A DNA stretch of 64,000 nucleotides, taken from the NCBI RefSeq assembly GCF_028737215.1, contig NZ_JAQZAM010000014.1:1-64000 (forward strand), read 5' to 3'. This DNA is from Actinomycetospora chibensis (GTDB lineage: Bacteria; Actinomycetota; Actinomycetes; Mycobacteriales; Pseudonocardiaceae). The notes beneath the pieces were generated by a model. It was given only the letters and a program-made list of their open reading frames with translations, searched no databases and was not told where the DNA came from. The translations under genes and the position numbers were made by a program. Below are positions 26,897 through 34,996 of the stretch, piece after piece; positions within the stretch are counted from its first letter, which is position 1; each line of letters opens with the position of its first letter.

Positions 26897-28080
26897 CCGC
26901 CGTTACCTCCGCTGAGACCGGGCAATGCGGGCGTGAGACCGGCGGTCCGGGAGGTGCCGGCGCCGCCCGCGGCGGCGGCGTCCGATCCGCCGACCGGCGT
27001 CGTCCCAGGTGGCTGCAGCAGCCGGAAGATCGCATCGACGCCCGGGACTTCGGGGCTGTTCAGGATGTTCGTGAGGATCGCCTGGAGGTCCAGGTCGAGC
27101 GTCACGTTGATGTTCGCGAAGTCGCCCTTGATGACCTTCAGCGAGTTGTCCGCGAACGGGATCGTCAGCAGGATCTGGAGCGAGCCTGGCAGGGCGTCCC
27201 CCGCCTCGACGAGGTTGCGCAGGATTGGCTGCAGCGCCCGCAGATCGGCCACGGTGTTGGCCTGGCTGCGGCGGATCACGTCCGTGCCGACGTCGGAAAG
27301 TCGGTTCAGCGACTGCAACGTGCCGACGAGCAGGCCGCGCTGCTGGTTGAGCACGTCGAGGCCCGGGCCGAGGTTGTCGATGACGTTCGCGATCCGCGCC
27401 CGCTGGTCGACGAGGGTGCGGCTGAGCCGCTCCAAGGAGTCGATCGCTCGCACGATGTCGGCCTTCTGCCGGTCGAGCGTGCCGACGAACTGGTCGAGGT
27501 TCTGCAGCAGGGACCGCAGCTGGGCCTCGTTGCCCGAGGTCGCCGCGTTGAGCTCGCGGGCGATCGTCTGGACCTTCTCGACGCCGCCGCCGTTGAGCAG
27601 CAACGACAGCGCACCGAGCACCTCCTCGACCTGGGCACCGACGTCGGTGCGGTCGGCCGGGATCACCGCGCCGGCTGCGAGGCGGCCCTGCGGCGGGTCG
27701 GTGGGCGAGGGCAAGAGCTCGACGAACTTCTCGCCGAGGAGGCTGGTCTGGCGCAGGCGGGCCGTGGCGTTGGCCGGCAGGACCACCGCGCCGTTGACCT
27801 CGACGACCACCTGGGCCGTCCAGCCGTCGGGCGCGAGCGTGACGTCCCGGACGACCCCGACGGGGACGTCGTTGACGCGCACGCTGTTGTTCGGCACGAG
27901 GTCGACGACGTTGGTGAACTGCGCCGTGACCACGTAGGGCTCGGGGCCGAGGGCAGCCCCACCGGGCAGGGGCAGCTCCTGGAGGGACTGGATACCACAG
28001 CCCGAGAGCGCGAACAACGCCACCACCAGGAGCGTGACGACCCGGGTGCGTCGCCTCGAGCCCGTCTTCGACGCACTCAC
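26893..28080 (-). CDS. mceE: Mce family lipoprotein MceE
   Basis: This 395-residue Mce protein is the lipoprotein of the set, equivalent to LprK-type MceE. The lipobox LSGC places the lipidated cysteine at residue 28 after a short signal peptide (VVTLLVVALFALSGC). The MCE domain follows at about 50-125 (VVTAQFTNVVDLVPNNSVRVNDVPVGVV), then a long helical region predicted to form the tunnel. The start is GTG at 28080, overlapping the mceD stop by four bases. The C-terminus is Gly/Ala-rich. Confidence 0.93.
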   Translation of the reverse strand: MSASKTGSRRRTRVVTLLVVALFALSGCGIQSLQELPLPGGAALGPEPYVVTAQFTNVVDLVPNNSVRVNDVPVGVVRDVTLAPDGWTAQVVVEVNGAVVLPANATARLRQTSLLGEKFVELLPSPTDPPQGRLAAGAVIPADRTDVGAQVEEVLGALSLLLNGGGVEKVQTIARELNAATSGNEAQLRSLLQNLDQFVGTLDRQKADIVRAIDSLERLSRTLVDQRARIANVIDNLGPGLDVLNQQRGLLVGTLQSLNRLSDVGTDVIRRSQANTVADLRALQPILRNLVEAGDALPGSLQILLTIPFADNSLKVIKGDFANINVTLDLDLQAILTNILNSPEVPGVDAIFRLLQPPGTTPVGGSDAAAAGGAGTSRTAGLTPALPGLSGGNGG

Positions 28081-29453
28081 TGGCCACCTCCGAGGGTCTC
28101 GAAGCCCAAGATGCCGCTGCCGGGTTCGGTCGGCGTCGCGCCGCCTCCGGCACCGCCGTCGGCTGTGTCCGCAGCTGCACCGTCGGCGCCGCCCGCCTGT
28201 CCGCCGGCGCCCGGCAAGAGCCCGTCGGTGACCGGCACCAAGGCGTTCAGCGAAGGCTGGCCGTTGAGCAGGCCCAACAGGTCCTGGATCGGGGCGAGGG
28301 ACAGTCCGAGCGGAGACTCGGGGCCCGTCCCACCGAGGACGGCGCCGCAGACCACCGAGGCGCGGGCCAGCTGTGTTACTGCATCGCTCGGGGCCGACTG
28401 CTCTAAGACCGCCGGAAGAGCCGGCTGATTCGCCAGAAGGTTGCAGATCAGGGCGCGCGGGTCGAGGCCGTCGCCGATGAGCTCCGGCGCGAGCACCGGC
28501 CGCACGTCGAGCGTGGCAGAGCGGGCGTTGTAGGAGTTCGTCAGGTTGCCCAGGGCCGCCGGAGCGACGTTCGCGAACTCGGTGAGCGCGGCGCGCTGCC
28601 GCACGAGGATGTCGGTGATGTTCGCGAGCTTCCGGACGTCGGTCCGCAGGATGTCGCGGTTGTCCCGGATGAAGCGGGCCACGTCGTCCAGGGCCGGCGG
28701 CAGCGTCGCGAGCACCGTGGAGAGGTTGCCGCGCTCCGACGCGAGGAACGCGGAGATGTCCGCGAGCTGGTTGTTCAGGTCGCGGACCGCGCCGTCGTTG
28801 CGGGCGAGCATGTTCGTGAACTGGCCGAGGTTGTCGACCGTCGCGAACAGGTTGTCGCGGTTGTCGGCCAGGGTGCCGACGGCGCCGCCGAGCTCGGTGA
28901 TCGTGCTCTTGAGCAGCTCGCCGTTGCCGCCGAGGGCACCTGACGACGACCGCAGGAGCTGGTTGAGCGCCCCGGCGCGATTCGCGCCGTTCGGGCCGAG
29001 GGACCGGGCGATGGTGTCGAGGCTCTGGTAGACGCGGTCGAGCTCGACCGGCGTGCCCGTCTTCTCGACCGGAATGATCGCGCCGTCGGCCAGCTGCGGC
29101 CCACCCTCGTAGGTCGGGCCGAGTTGGACGTACCGGTCGCTGACCAGCGTCGGCGCGACGATGACGGCCTGCGGGTTCGCCATTACCGGGGCGTCGTTGT
29201 CGACCTTGAGGGTCACCCGCACGACGTCGCCCTGCGGGACGATCTCGTCGACCGAGCCGACCGGGATGCCCTGGATCGTCACCTCGTTCTGCGTGTACAG
29301 GCCGACAGTGTTCGCGAAGTACGCGGTCACGGTGCGCTGGCTGCCGCGCTGGAGCGCGTACCAGAGCCCGGCCGTCGCCAGCAGCGCCAGCACCAGCGCC
29401 ACCGCGAGCGTGCGGGCGGCGCTCTCGAGGAACGTCGCGACGCGGTTCGACAT
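28077..29453 (-). CDS. mceD: Mce family protein MceD
   Basis: This 458-residue Mce protein has a membrane anchor at about residues 14-34 (LAVALVLALLATAGLWYAL), an MCE domain at about 42-120 (VTAYFANTVGLYTQNEVTIQGIPVGSVDE), and a long helical segment with heptad-like repeats (ADNRDNLFATVDNLGQFTN). It has a Gly/Ala-rich C-terminal tail. It shares one base with the mceC stop and four with the mceE start, so the operon is translated as a coupled series. The substrate of this Mce system cannot be read from the sequence. Confidence 0.93.
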   Translation of the reverse strand: MSNRVATFLESAARTLAVALVLALLATAGLWYALQRGSQRTVTAYFANTVGLYTQNEVTIQGIPVGSVDEIVPQGDVVRVTLKVDNDAPVMANPQAVIVAPTLVSDRYVQLGPTYEGGPQLADGAIIPVEKTGTPVELDRVYQSLDTIARSLGPNGANRAGALNQLLRSSSGALGGNGELLKSTITELGGAVGTLADNRDNLFATVDNLGQFTNMLARNDGAVRDLNNQLADISAFLASERGNLSTVLATLPPALDDVARFIRDNRDILRTDVRKLANITDILVRQRAALTEFANVAPAALGNLTNSYNARSATLDVRPVLAPELIGDGLDPRALICNLLANQPALPAVLEQSAPSDAVTQLARASVVCGAVLGGTGPESPLGLSLAPIQDLLGLLNGQPSLNALVPVTDGLLPGAGGQAGGADGAAADTADGGAGGGATPTEPGSGILGFETLGGGQ

Positions 29454-30811
29454 CAGTTGCCTCCGCCTTCGCCGCCGGCGGCTCCGCCGTCTGCACCAGT
29501 CGCCCCCGCGCCAGGGAGAAGTCCTTCGGCGCTGGCTGGCGGGCCCGTTCCACCGGCCAAGGGCAGGGCTCCCAGGAGCTGACGGATCAAGTTCAAGTTC
29601 GCTCCATCAGGCTGGAACAGGACCGCCAGCTGCTCGTCCGTCAGAGCGCCACCTGCTCCTCCGGCGACCAGTTCCCCGAGCCGGGCCACGTCCGTTGGGG
29701 ACAGTCCTGCGATGACGTTCGTGATCGCGGTCGGATCTGTCGGCACCGCGGGGAAACCGAGCTGGGCCAGCGCCGCTCGCAGGATCTGGGCCAGAAGCGC
29801 AGGGTCGAGCGTCCCGAGCAGGTCCGCCGGGTTCAGCGAGCTGCCCGGATCGCAGGTCTGGTCGCCCGGCGGGTCGAGGTTGCAGATGTAGGCGTCGAAC
29901 CAGCGACCGTTGCCGACGACGTTGCCGAAGACCCGGATGAACGGCGCCAGCAGGCGCACCCCGTTCTCCAGGTTCGCGGAGTTCTCCTCGAGCGTGGAGA
30001 GCACGCCGTCGAGCTGCTCGAGGGTCGGCCGCAGCGTCGCCTCGTTGTCGGCCACCAGGCCTCGGAGCTGGGCGGCGAGCGCGATCGTGCCGTTGAGGAG
30101 GTTGTCGATCGCGGCCTTGCGGGCCCGCAGCTCGGAGAGCAGCAGGTTGCCGTCGTTGATCAACCGCTCGACCTCGGCGTCGCGGTCGGCGAGCACCTGC
30201 GTGGTGGTGCGGGTGTTGGCGAGCAGACGGGCCAGCTCCTGGTCCCGCGACGAGATCGTGCGCGAGAGCCGGCTCAGGCCGTCGAGCGCGCCGCGCACCG
30301 GCCCGGCCGCGCCGTCGAGCGTCTCGGACAGGACCCCGAGGCTCTGGGCGAGCTGGTCGGTGTCGAGGTCCTCGACGGTCGTCGAGAGCTGCGAGAACGC
30401 CTGGATGACATCGAACGGCGCGCGTGTGCGCTCCCGGGGGATCGACGCGTCCGGGTCGAGCGGCGCCTCACCGGCGGGCTCGAGGTTGATGTACTTCTGA
30501 CCGAGCACCGTCTTGATCTCGATCGACGCCGAGGTGCGGTCGCCGACCCAGGCGTCCGGCGCCTTGAACGAGATGACGACGTCCTTGCCGTCCAGCTCGA
30601 GGTCGGTGACCGTCCCGATCCGGATGCCCGCGATGCGGACATCGTCGTCGGGCTGCACACCGGCCGACTCGCTGAAGCGCGCCGAGTACGTCGGGCCCTG
30701 CCCGATGAGGGGAAGGTCCCGGATGTTCAGGGACGCCGCGGTGAGCAGCAGCAGGATGGCGAGGCTGGCCGCGCCGATCGGCAGGGGGTTCCGCTTGCGG
30801 AACGGCTTCAT
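29453..30811 (-). CDS. mceC: Mce family protein MceC
   Basis: This 452-residue Mce protein starts at ATG 30811, which overlaps the mceB stop by four bases; an ATG three codons upstream is less likely. It has one membrane anchor (IGAASLAILLLLTAASL), an MCE domain (YSARFSESAGVQPDDDVRIAGIRIG) and a long alpha-helical region followed by a Gly/Ala-rich tail. Two cysteines in the ICNLDPPGDQTC stretch recur in MceB-like relatives. It is one of six subunits expected to build the transporter tube. Confidence 0.93.
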   Translation of the reverse strand: MKPFRKRNPLPIGAASLAILLLLTAASLNIRDLPLIGQGPTYSARFSESAGVQPDDDVRIAGIRIGTVTDLELDGKDVVISFKAPDAWVGDRTSASIEIKTVLGQKYINLEPAGEAPLDPDASIPRERTRAPFDVIQAFSQLSTTVEDLDTDQLAQSLGVLSETLDGAAGPVRGALDGLSRLSRTISSRDQELARLLANTRTTTQVLADRDAEVERLINDGNLLLSELRARKAAIDNLLNGTIALAAQLRGLVADNEATLRPTLEQLDGVLSTLEENSANLENGVRLLAPFIRVFGNVVGNGRWFDAYICNLDPPGDQTCDPGSSLNPADLLGTLDPALLAQILRAALAQLGFPAVPTDPTAITNVIAGLSPTDVARLGELVAGGAGGALTDEQLAVLFQPDGANLNLIRQLLGALPLAGGTGPPASAEGLLPGAGATGADGGAAGGEGGGN

Positions 30812-31872
30812 CCTTGGCATCGCTGCGCCGTATCCGGGAGGGGGAAGGTGAAGGTGCTGGGGAAGTTGGGCGGGAGCACCGGGAACACCTCAGGAAGCGT
30901 CTTTCCGCCGAAGTTGACCGAGCCGCCCAGCCCGCAGAGATAGAAGTTGAACCAGGAGCCGTAGCTGCCCGCCCGCCCGAAGTTGTTCGCCTTCTGCGGG
31001 GTATTGCGCAGGAAGGTCTCCACGAGCCCCCGGTTGTCGTTGAGGTTGGCCGACAGCCGGCCCAGCTGGACGATGTCGTCGGCGAGCGGCGGCCGTGCCT
31101 CCTCGAGGAGCCCGGCCGTGGTGGTGGTCAGGTCGGCGATCGGCTGCAGGGTCTCCCCGATCCGGACGCGGTCGGCGGCGAGGCCGCTGACCAGCTGCTG
31201 GAGCGACACGATCAGCCCGGACAGCCGCTCGTCACGGGCGTTGACCGTGTCGAGGACCGTGTTCAGGTTCGTGATCAGCGAGCCGATCACGGCGTCCCGG
31301 TCCGCGATGGTGGACGTCAGCGACGCGGTGCGGGCCAGCAGGGAGTTGACCGTGCCACCCTCGCCCTGGAGCACCTGGATGATCTCGAACGACAGCTGGT
31401 TGATGTCGGCCGGGTTCAGCGCCTGGAACAGCGGCTTGAAGCCGTTGAACACCACCGTGAGGTTCAGCGGCGGGCGGGTCTGGTTCACCGGGATGGTTGC
31501 GCCGGGCCGCAGCATCGCGTTCATCGGCCCGTTGCCGCGGGCGACCTCGAGGTACCGCTGCCCGACGAGGTTCTGGTACTTGATCGAGAAGATCGACCCG
31601 GCCGGCAGCTTGCGGGTCTCGTCGACCTTGAACGAGACCTCGGCGGTGTCGCGGTCGACCAGCTGCACCTCGGTGACCTGGCCGACCCGGACGCCGGCGA
31701 TGCGCACGTCGCTGCCCGCGATGAGGCCCGACGCGTCGGTGAACCGCGCCTTGTAGTCCTCGGTGCTGCCGAAGTACGAGTTCTGGATGGCCGTGAGCAG
31801 CACGGCCACCGACAGCACCGTGACGATGGTGAAGATCGCCAGCTTGATCAGCGGCGCCGCAAGACCCCTCAC
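30808..31872 (-). CDS. mceB: Mce family protein MceB
   Basis: This is a 354-residue Mce protein. It has an N-terminal anchor at about residues 10-30 (LAIFTIVTVLSVAVLLTAI), the MCE domain at about 38-115 (DYKARFTDASGLIAGSDVRIAGVRVGQV), then a helical region with repeated aspartate-asparagine turns (TIADRDAVIGSLITNLNTVL). The C-terminus contains the conserved WFNFYLCG motif and lacks a long disordered tail, unlike the other members. It overlaps mceA and mceC by four bases each. Confidence 0.94.
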   Translation of the reverse strand: MRGLAAPLIKLAIFTIVTVLSVAVLLTAIQNSYFGSTEDYKARFTDASGLIAGSDVRIAGVRVGQVTEVQLVDRDTAEVSFKVDETRKLPAGSIFSIKYQNLVGQRYLEVARGNGPMNAMLRPGATIPVNQTRPPLNLTVVFNGFKPLFQALNPADINQLSFEIIQVLQGEGGTVNSLLARTASLTSTIADRDAVIGSLITNLNTVLDTVNARDERLSGLIVSLQQLVSGLAADRVRIGETLQPIADLTTTTAGLLEEARPPLADDIVQLGRLSANLNDNRGLVETFLRNTPQKANNFGRAGSYGSWFNFYLCGLGGSVNFGGKTLPEVFPVLPPNFPSTFTFPLPDTAQRCQG

Positions 31873-33326
31873 CGGAACTCCGCCTGGGCTCCGCGCAGCG
31901 TCGCCGCGCTGAGGTACGGGGCGAAGGAGGGCACCTGCGACGGGCTCACGCCCATCTGCATCGCCGTCACCTCGGTCACCAGCCGGCGCTCCTCGGGTGA
32001 GTTGGGGGTGTTGGGCAGGCCGATGTTGGCGCCGTCGACACGGCCGGGGGCGGACTGCCCCTCGGTCCGGCCGCCACCCCGTGCCGTTGCCGGCGAGGCA
32101 TCACCGGTCTGCGACTCCTGATCGATCTCGCCGCCCTCGCCGCCGGCGTAGGCGTCCTGGGTGCTGCGCGAGGGATCGGGCGGGGTCGAGCCGTCCTTGA
32201 TCGGACCACCCGGCGGGAACTGGGGCGCCTGGCCCTCGATCTGATAACAGCGGGGCCCTCGGGTGTCGAGGTAGCGGGGCTCCTCGCCGGGGACGTACTT
32301 GCCGTTGTCGATCGTGATCTCGGCATCGATCTGAATGCCAGTCCTCTCGTCAAGGACGGCGTTGATCTTCGGCGTGAGGTTCGTGAGCTGCTGGAAGAGG
32401 CACGGGAACTCCGAGCTGTACCGCGCCAGCAGCTCGAGGATCGGCCGCGACGTGGCCGCGAGCTCGATGATGTTCTCCCGGTTCGCGGCCAGGAAGGCGG
32501 TCGTCGTGTCGGAGGCCGACGTGACCGTGCGGAAGGTCGACTCGAACGCCGCGCGCTCCTCGACCAGGGTCCGGCTGGTGGTGACGAGGTTGTCGAGCGC
32601 GAGGATCAGGTCCGGCGCCGCCTGGTTGTAGATGTCCGCCGTCGGCGCCAGCGCCCGCAGGTTGGCCTGGAGGTCGGGCAGCGACGGGTTGAGGCCCTCG
32701 ACGTACTGGTTGAGCAGCACCAGCGTGTCGCCGAGCTGCTCGCCGCGACCGGACAGGGCCTGCGAGACCGCGCCCAGGGTGTCCGAGAGCTTCTCCGGCT
32801 GGACCGCGGTGAGCACCGGGAGCAGGTTGTTGAGCACCTGCTCGGTCTCCGTCGCGTTCGACGACCGGTCCTGCGCGATGGTGTCGCCCTCCTGGAGCGG
32901 GCGGGGGCTCGCGTCCGGCGGGATCGACAGCGACACGTAGCGCTCACCGAACAGCGTCTTCGGGATGAGCGTGGCCGTCGTGTTGCTCGGGATGGTCGGC
33001 AGGAAGTCGGGGCTCATCGCCATCTCGATGACCGCGCCCGAGCCGTCGCTGTCGATCGAGGTGATCTCGCCGACGATGACGCCGCGGACCTTCACGTCGC
33101 CCTGCTTGGAGAGCTGGTTGCCCACCGTCGCCGTGCGCAGGTAGACCGTCTCCGTCGGCTTGAACACCTTGTTGAAGTTCGCCAGGCACAGCGCGACGAC
33201 CAGCAGCATCACGAGGATGAGCGCGACGCCCGCCGAGCGGCGGCGGAACGAGCTGAGCGGAGGCCGCTTGTCCTTGAGCTGCGGACCCTGGTCGTCGCGC
33301 TCCGCGTCCTGCGTCGGCGCGCTCAT
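31869..33326 (-). CDS. mceA: Mce family protein MceA
   Basis: MceA (485 residues) is the first of the six Mce subunits. A charged cytoplasmic N-terminus is followed by a membrane segment at about 32-50 (GVALILVMLLVVALCLA), the MCE domain (YLRTATVGNQLSKQGDVKVRGVIVGEI) and helical repeats. The C-terminal part holds the CYQIEGQAP region and a Gly/Glu/Pro-rich segment before a final conserved helix (EERRLVTEVTAMQMG). It overlaps yrbEB by four bases. Confidence 0.94.
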   Translation of the reverse strand: MSAPTQDAERDDQGPQLKDKRPPLSSFRRRSAGVALILVMLLVVALCLANFNKVFKPTETVYLRTATVGNQLSKQGDVKVRGVIVGEITSIDSDGSGAVIEMAMSPDFLPTIPSNTTATLIPKTLFGERYVSLSIPPDASPRPLQEGDTIAQDRSSNATETEQVLNNLLPVLTAVQPEKLSDTLGAVSQALSGRGEQLGDTLVLLNQYVEGLNPSLPDLQANLRALAPTADIYNQAAPDLILALDNLVTTSRTLVEERAAFESTFRTVTSASDTTTAFLAANRENIIELAATSRPILELLARYSSEFPCLFQQLTNLTPKINAVLDERTGIQIDAEITIDNGKYVPGEEPRYLDTRGPRCYQIEGQAPQFPPGGPIKDGSTPPDPSRSTQDAYAGGEGGEIDQESQTGDASPATARGGGRTEGQSAPGRVDGANIGLPNTPNSPEERRLVTEVTAMQMGVSPSQVPSFAPYLSAATLRGAQAEFR

Positions 33327-34159
33327 CCGGCGATCCTGATCGACGTGGTGGTGCCCCAGATGGCCAGCGTGAGCAGGTTGTCGAGGACGGTGAAGATGAC
33401 GATCGAGTTCCGCACCGCGTTGCCCACCGCGACGCCCACACCCGCCGGTCCGCCGCTCGCGTTGTAGCCGTAGAAGCAGTGCACGAGGATGATCGCCAGG
33501 GCGAAGACCATCACTTTCCCGAACGAATAGAGCACGTCCTGCGGCGGCAGGAAGAGGTTGAAGTAGTGGTCGTACGTGCCCGGCGACTGCGTGTAGAAGT
33601 TCGTGACCAGCAGGCGCGCGGCGAGGTACGAGGCCACCAGGCCGATGACGTAGAGCGGGATGACCGCGATGAAGCCGGCGACCACGCGGGTGGTGACGAG
33701 GAAGGGCAGCGACGGCACCGCCATGACCTCGAGGGCGTCGATCTCCTCCGAGACCCGCTGCGCGCCGAGCTGGGCGGTGAAGCCGGCACCGACCGTGGCG
33801 GACAGCGCCAGCGCGGAGACCAGCGGCGCGACCTCGCGGGTGTTGAAGTACGCGGTGACGAAGCCGGAGAACGCCGAGGTGCCGATCTGGTTCAGCGCCG
33901 AGTAGCTCTGCAGACCGACCACCGAGCCGGTGAAGAAGGTCAGCGTGGCGACGATGACGACGGTGCCGCCGATCAGGGCGAGCGCGCCCGACCCGAAGGC
34001 GACCTCGGTCAGGAGCCGCAGGACCTCGCGCTGGTAGCGGGTCACCGACTTGGGGATCCAGCCGAGGGTGCGCGCGTAGAAGGACGCCTGGTCGCCGAGG
34101 GTGTCGAGGACACCGAGCGGCGCGCTGGCGGCACGACGTGCGCGTGAAGTGATCGTCAT
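33323..34159 (-). CDS. yrbEB: MlaE-type ABC permease YrbEB
   Basis: This is a 278-residue permease of the MlaE/YrbE family, the second of the two integral membrane subunits of the Mce importer. Several hydrophobic helices are visible, and the family signature with the conserved glutamates lies in ATVGAGFTAQLGAQRVSEEIDALEVMAVPSLPFLV, the coupling region that contacts the ATPase. It lies 42 bases after yrbEA and overlaps mceA by four bases. Start ATG at 34159. Confidence 0.95.
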   Translation of the reverse strand: MTITSRARRAASAPLGVLDTLGDQASFYARTLGWIPKSVTRYQREVLRLLTEVAFGSGALALIGGTVVIVATLTFFTGSVVGLQSYSALNQIGTSAFSGFVTAYFNTREVAPLVSALALSATVGAGFTAQLGAQRVSEEIDALEVMAVPSLPFLVTTRVVAGFIAVIPLYVIGLVASYLAARLLVTNFYTQSPGTYDHYFNLFLPPQDVLYSFGKVMVFALAIILVHCFYGYNASGGPAGVGVAVGNAVRNSIVIFTVLDNLLTLAIWGTTTSIRIAG

Positions 34160-34201
34160 CGATTCCTGGCCTGGGGAGCGGCGGTCAGAACGTCGAGCTG
34201 G

Positions 34202-34996
34202 TCAGAACTTGGTCGGGGGAACGAGGTTGAGGTACACGGCCGTCACGATCACGTTGATCGCGAACAGCAGGATGAACGTGATGACGACGGCCTGGTTGAC
34301 CGCGTCGCCCACGCCCTTCGGACCACCGGCGGGGTTGAGGCCGCGGAACGCGGCGACGATCCCGGCGGCGAGTCCGAACAGCGCGGCCTTGATGAAGCCG
34401 ACCAGGAGGTCGGTGGGCTTCGACAGGGCGGAGAAGCCCTGCACGTAGGCGCCCGGGGTGACGCCCTGCAGGACCACGTTGAAGTAGTAGCCGCCGGCGA
34501 CGCCGACGATCGAGACGAGGCCGAAGAGCAGCGCCGACACCAGGATCGAGGCGAGCACCCGGGGCACCACCAGGCGCTGGATCGGGTTGATGCCCAGCAC
34601 CTCCATCGCGTCGATCTCCTCGCGGATGGTGCGGGCGCCGAGGTCGGCGCAGATCGCCGATCCGCCGGCCCCGGCCACGAGGAGCGCGCAGATGACGGGC
34701 GCCGCCTGCTGGATGACCGCCAGCGTGCTCGCCGCGCCGGAGAACGACTGCGCACCGAACTGCCGGATCAGCGACCCCAGCTGCAGCGAGATGACCGAGC
34801 CGAAGGAGATCGACACCAGCGCAGCGGGAAGGATGCAGACACGCGAGATGAACCAGCACTGGTCGATGAACTCGCGGGTCTGGAACGGCCGCTGGAAGAT
34901 CCCGACGACGACGTCGAGGCCGAGGGCGAACATCTTCCCGGTCGCGGTGAGCGCGCCGGCGCCGGGGAAGTTCCCGGTCGCGAGACGGTTGCTCAC
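34202..34996 (-). CDS. yrbEA: MlaE-type ABC permease YrbEA
   Basis: This is a 264-residue permease of the MlaE/YrbE family. The signature GAGGSAICADLGARTIREEIDAMEVLGINPIQRLV contains the EEIDAMEVLG coupling helix that engages the Mkl ATPase. Around five to six membrane helices are apparent. The start is GTG at 34996, overlapping the mkl stop by four bases (GTGA). With YrbEB it should form the heterodimeric channel of the transporter. Confidence 0.95.
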   Translation of the reverse strand: MSNRLATGNFPGAGALTATGKMFALGLDVVVGIFQRPFQTREFIDQCWFISRVCILPAALVSISFGSVISLQLGSLIRQFGAQSFSGAASTLAVIQQAAPVICALLVAGAGGSAICADLGARTIREEIDAMEVLGINPIQRLVVPRVLASILVSALLFGLVSIVGVAGGYYFNVVLQGVTPGAYVQGFSALSKPTDLLVGFIKAALFGLAAGIVAAFRGLNPAGGPKGVGDAVNQAVVITFILLFAINVIVTAVYLNLVPPTKF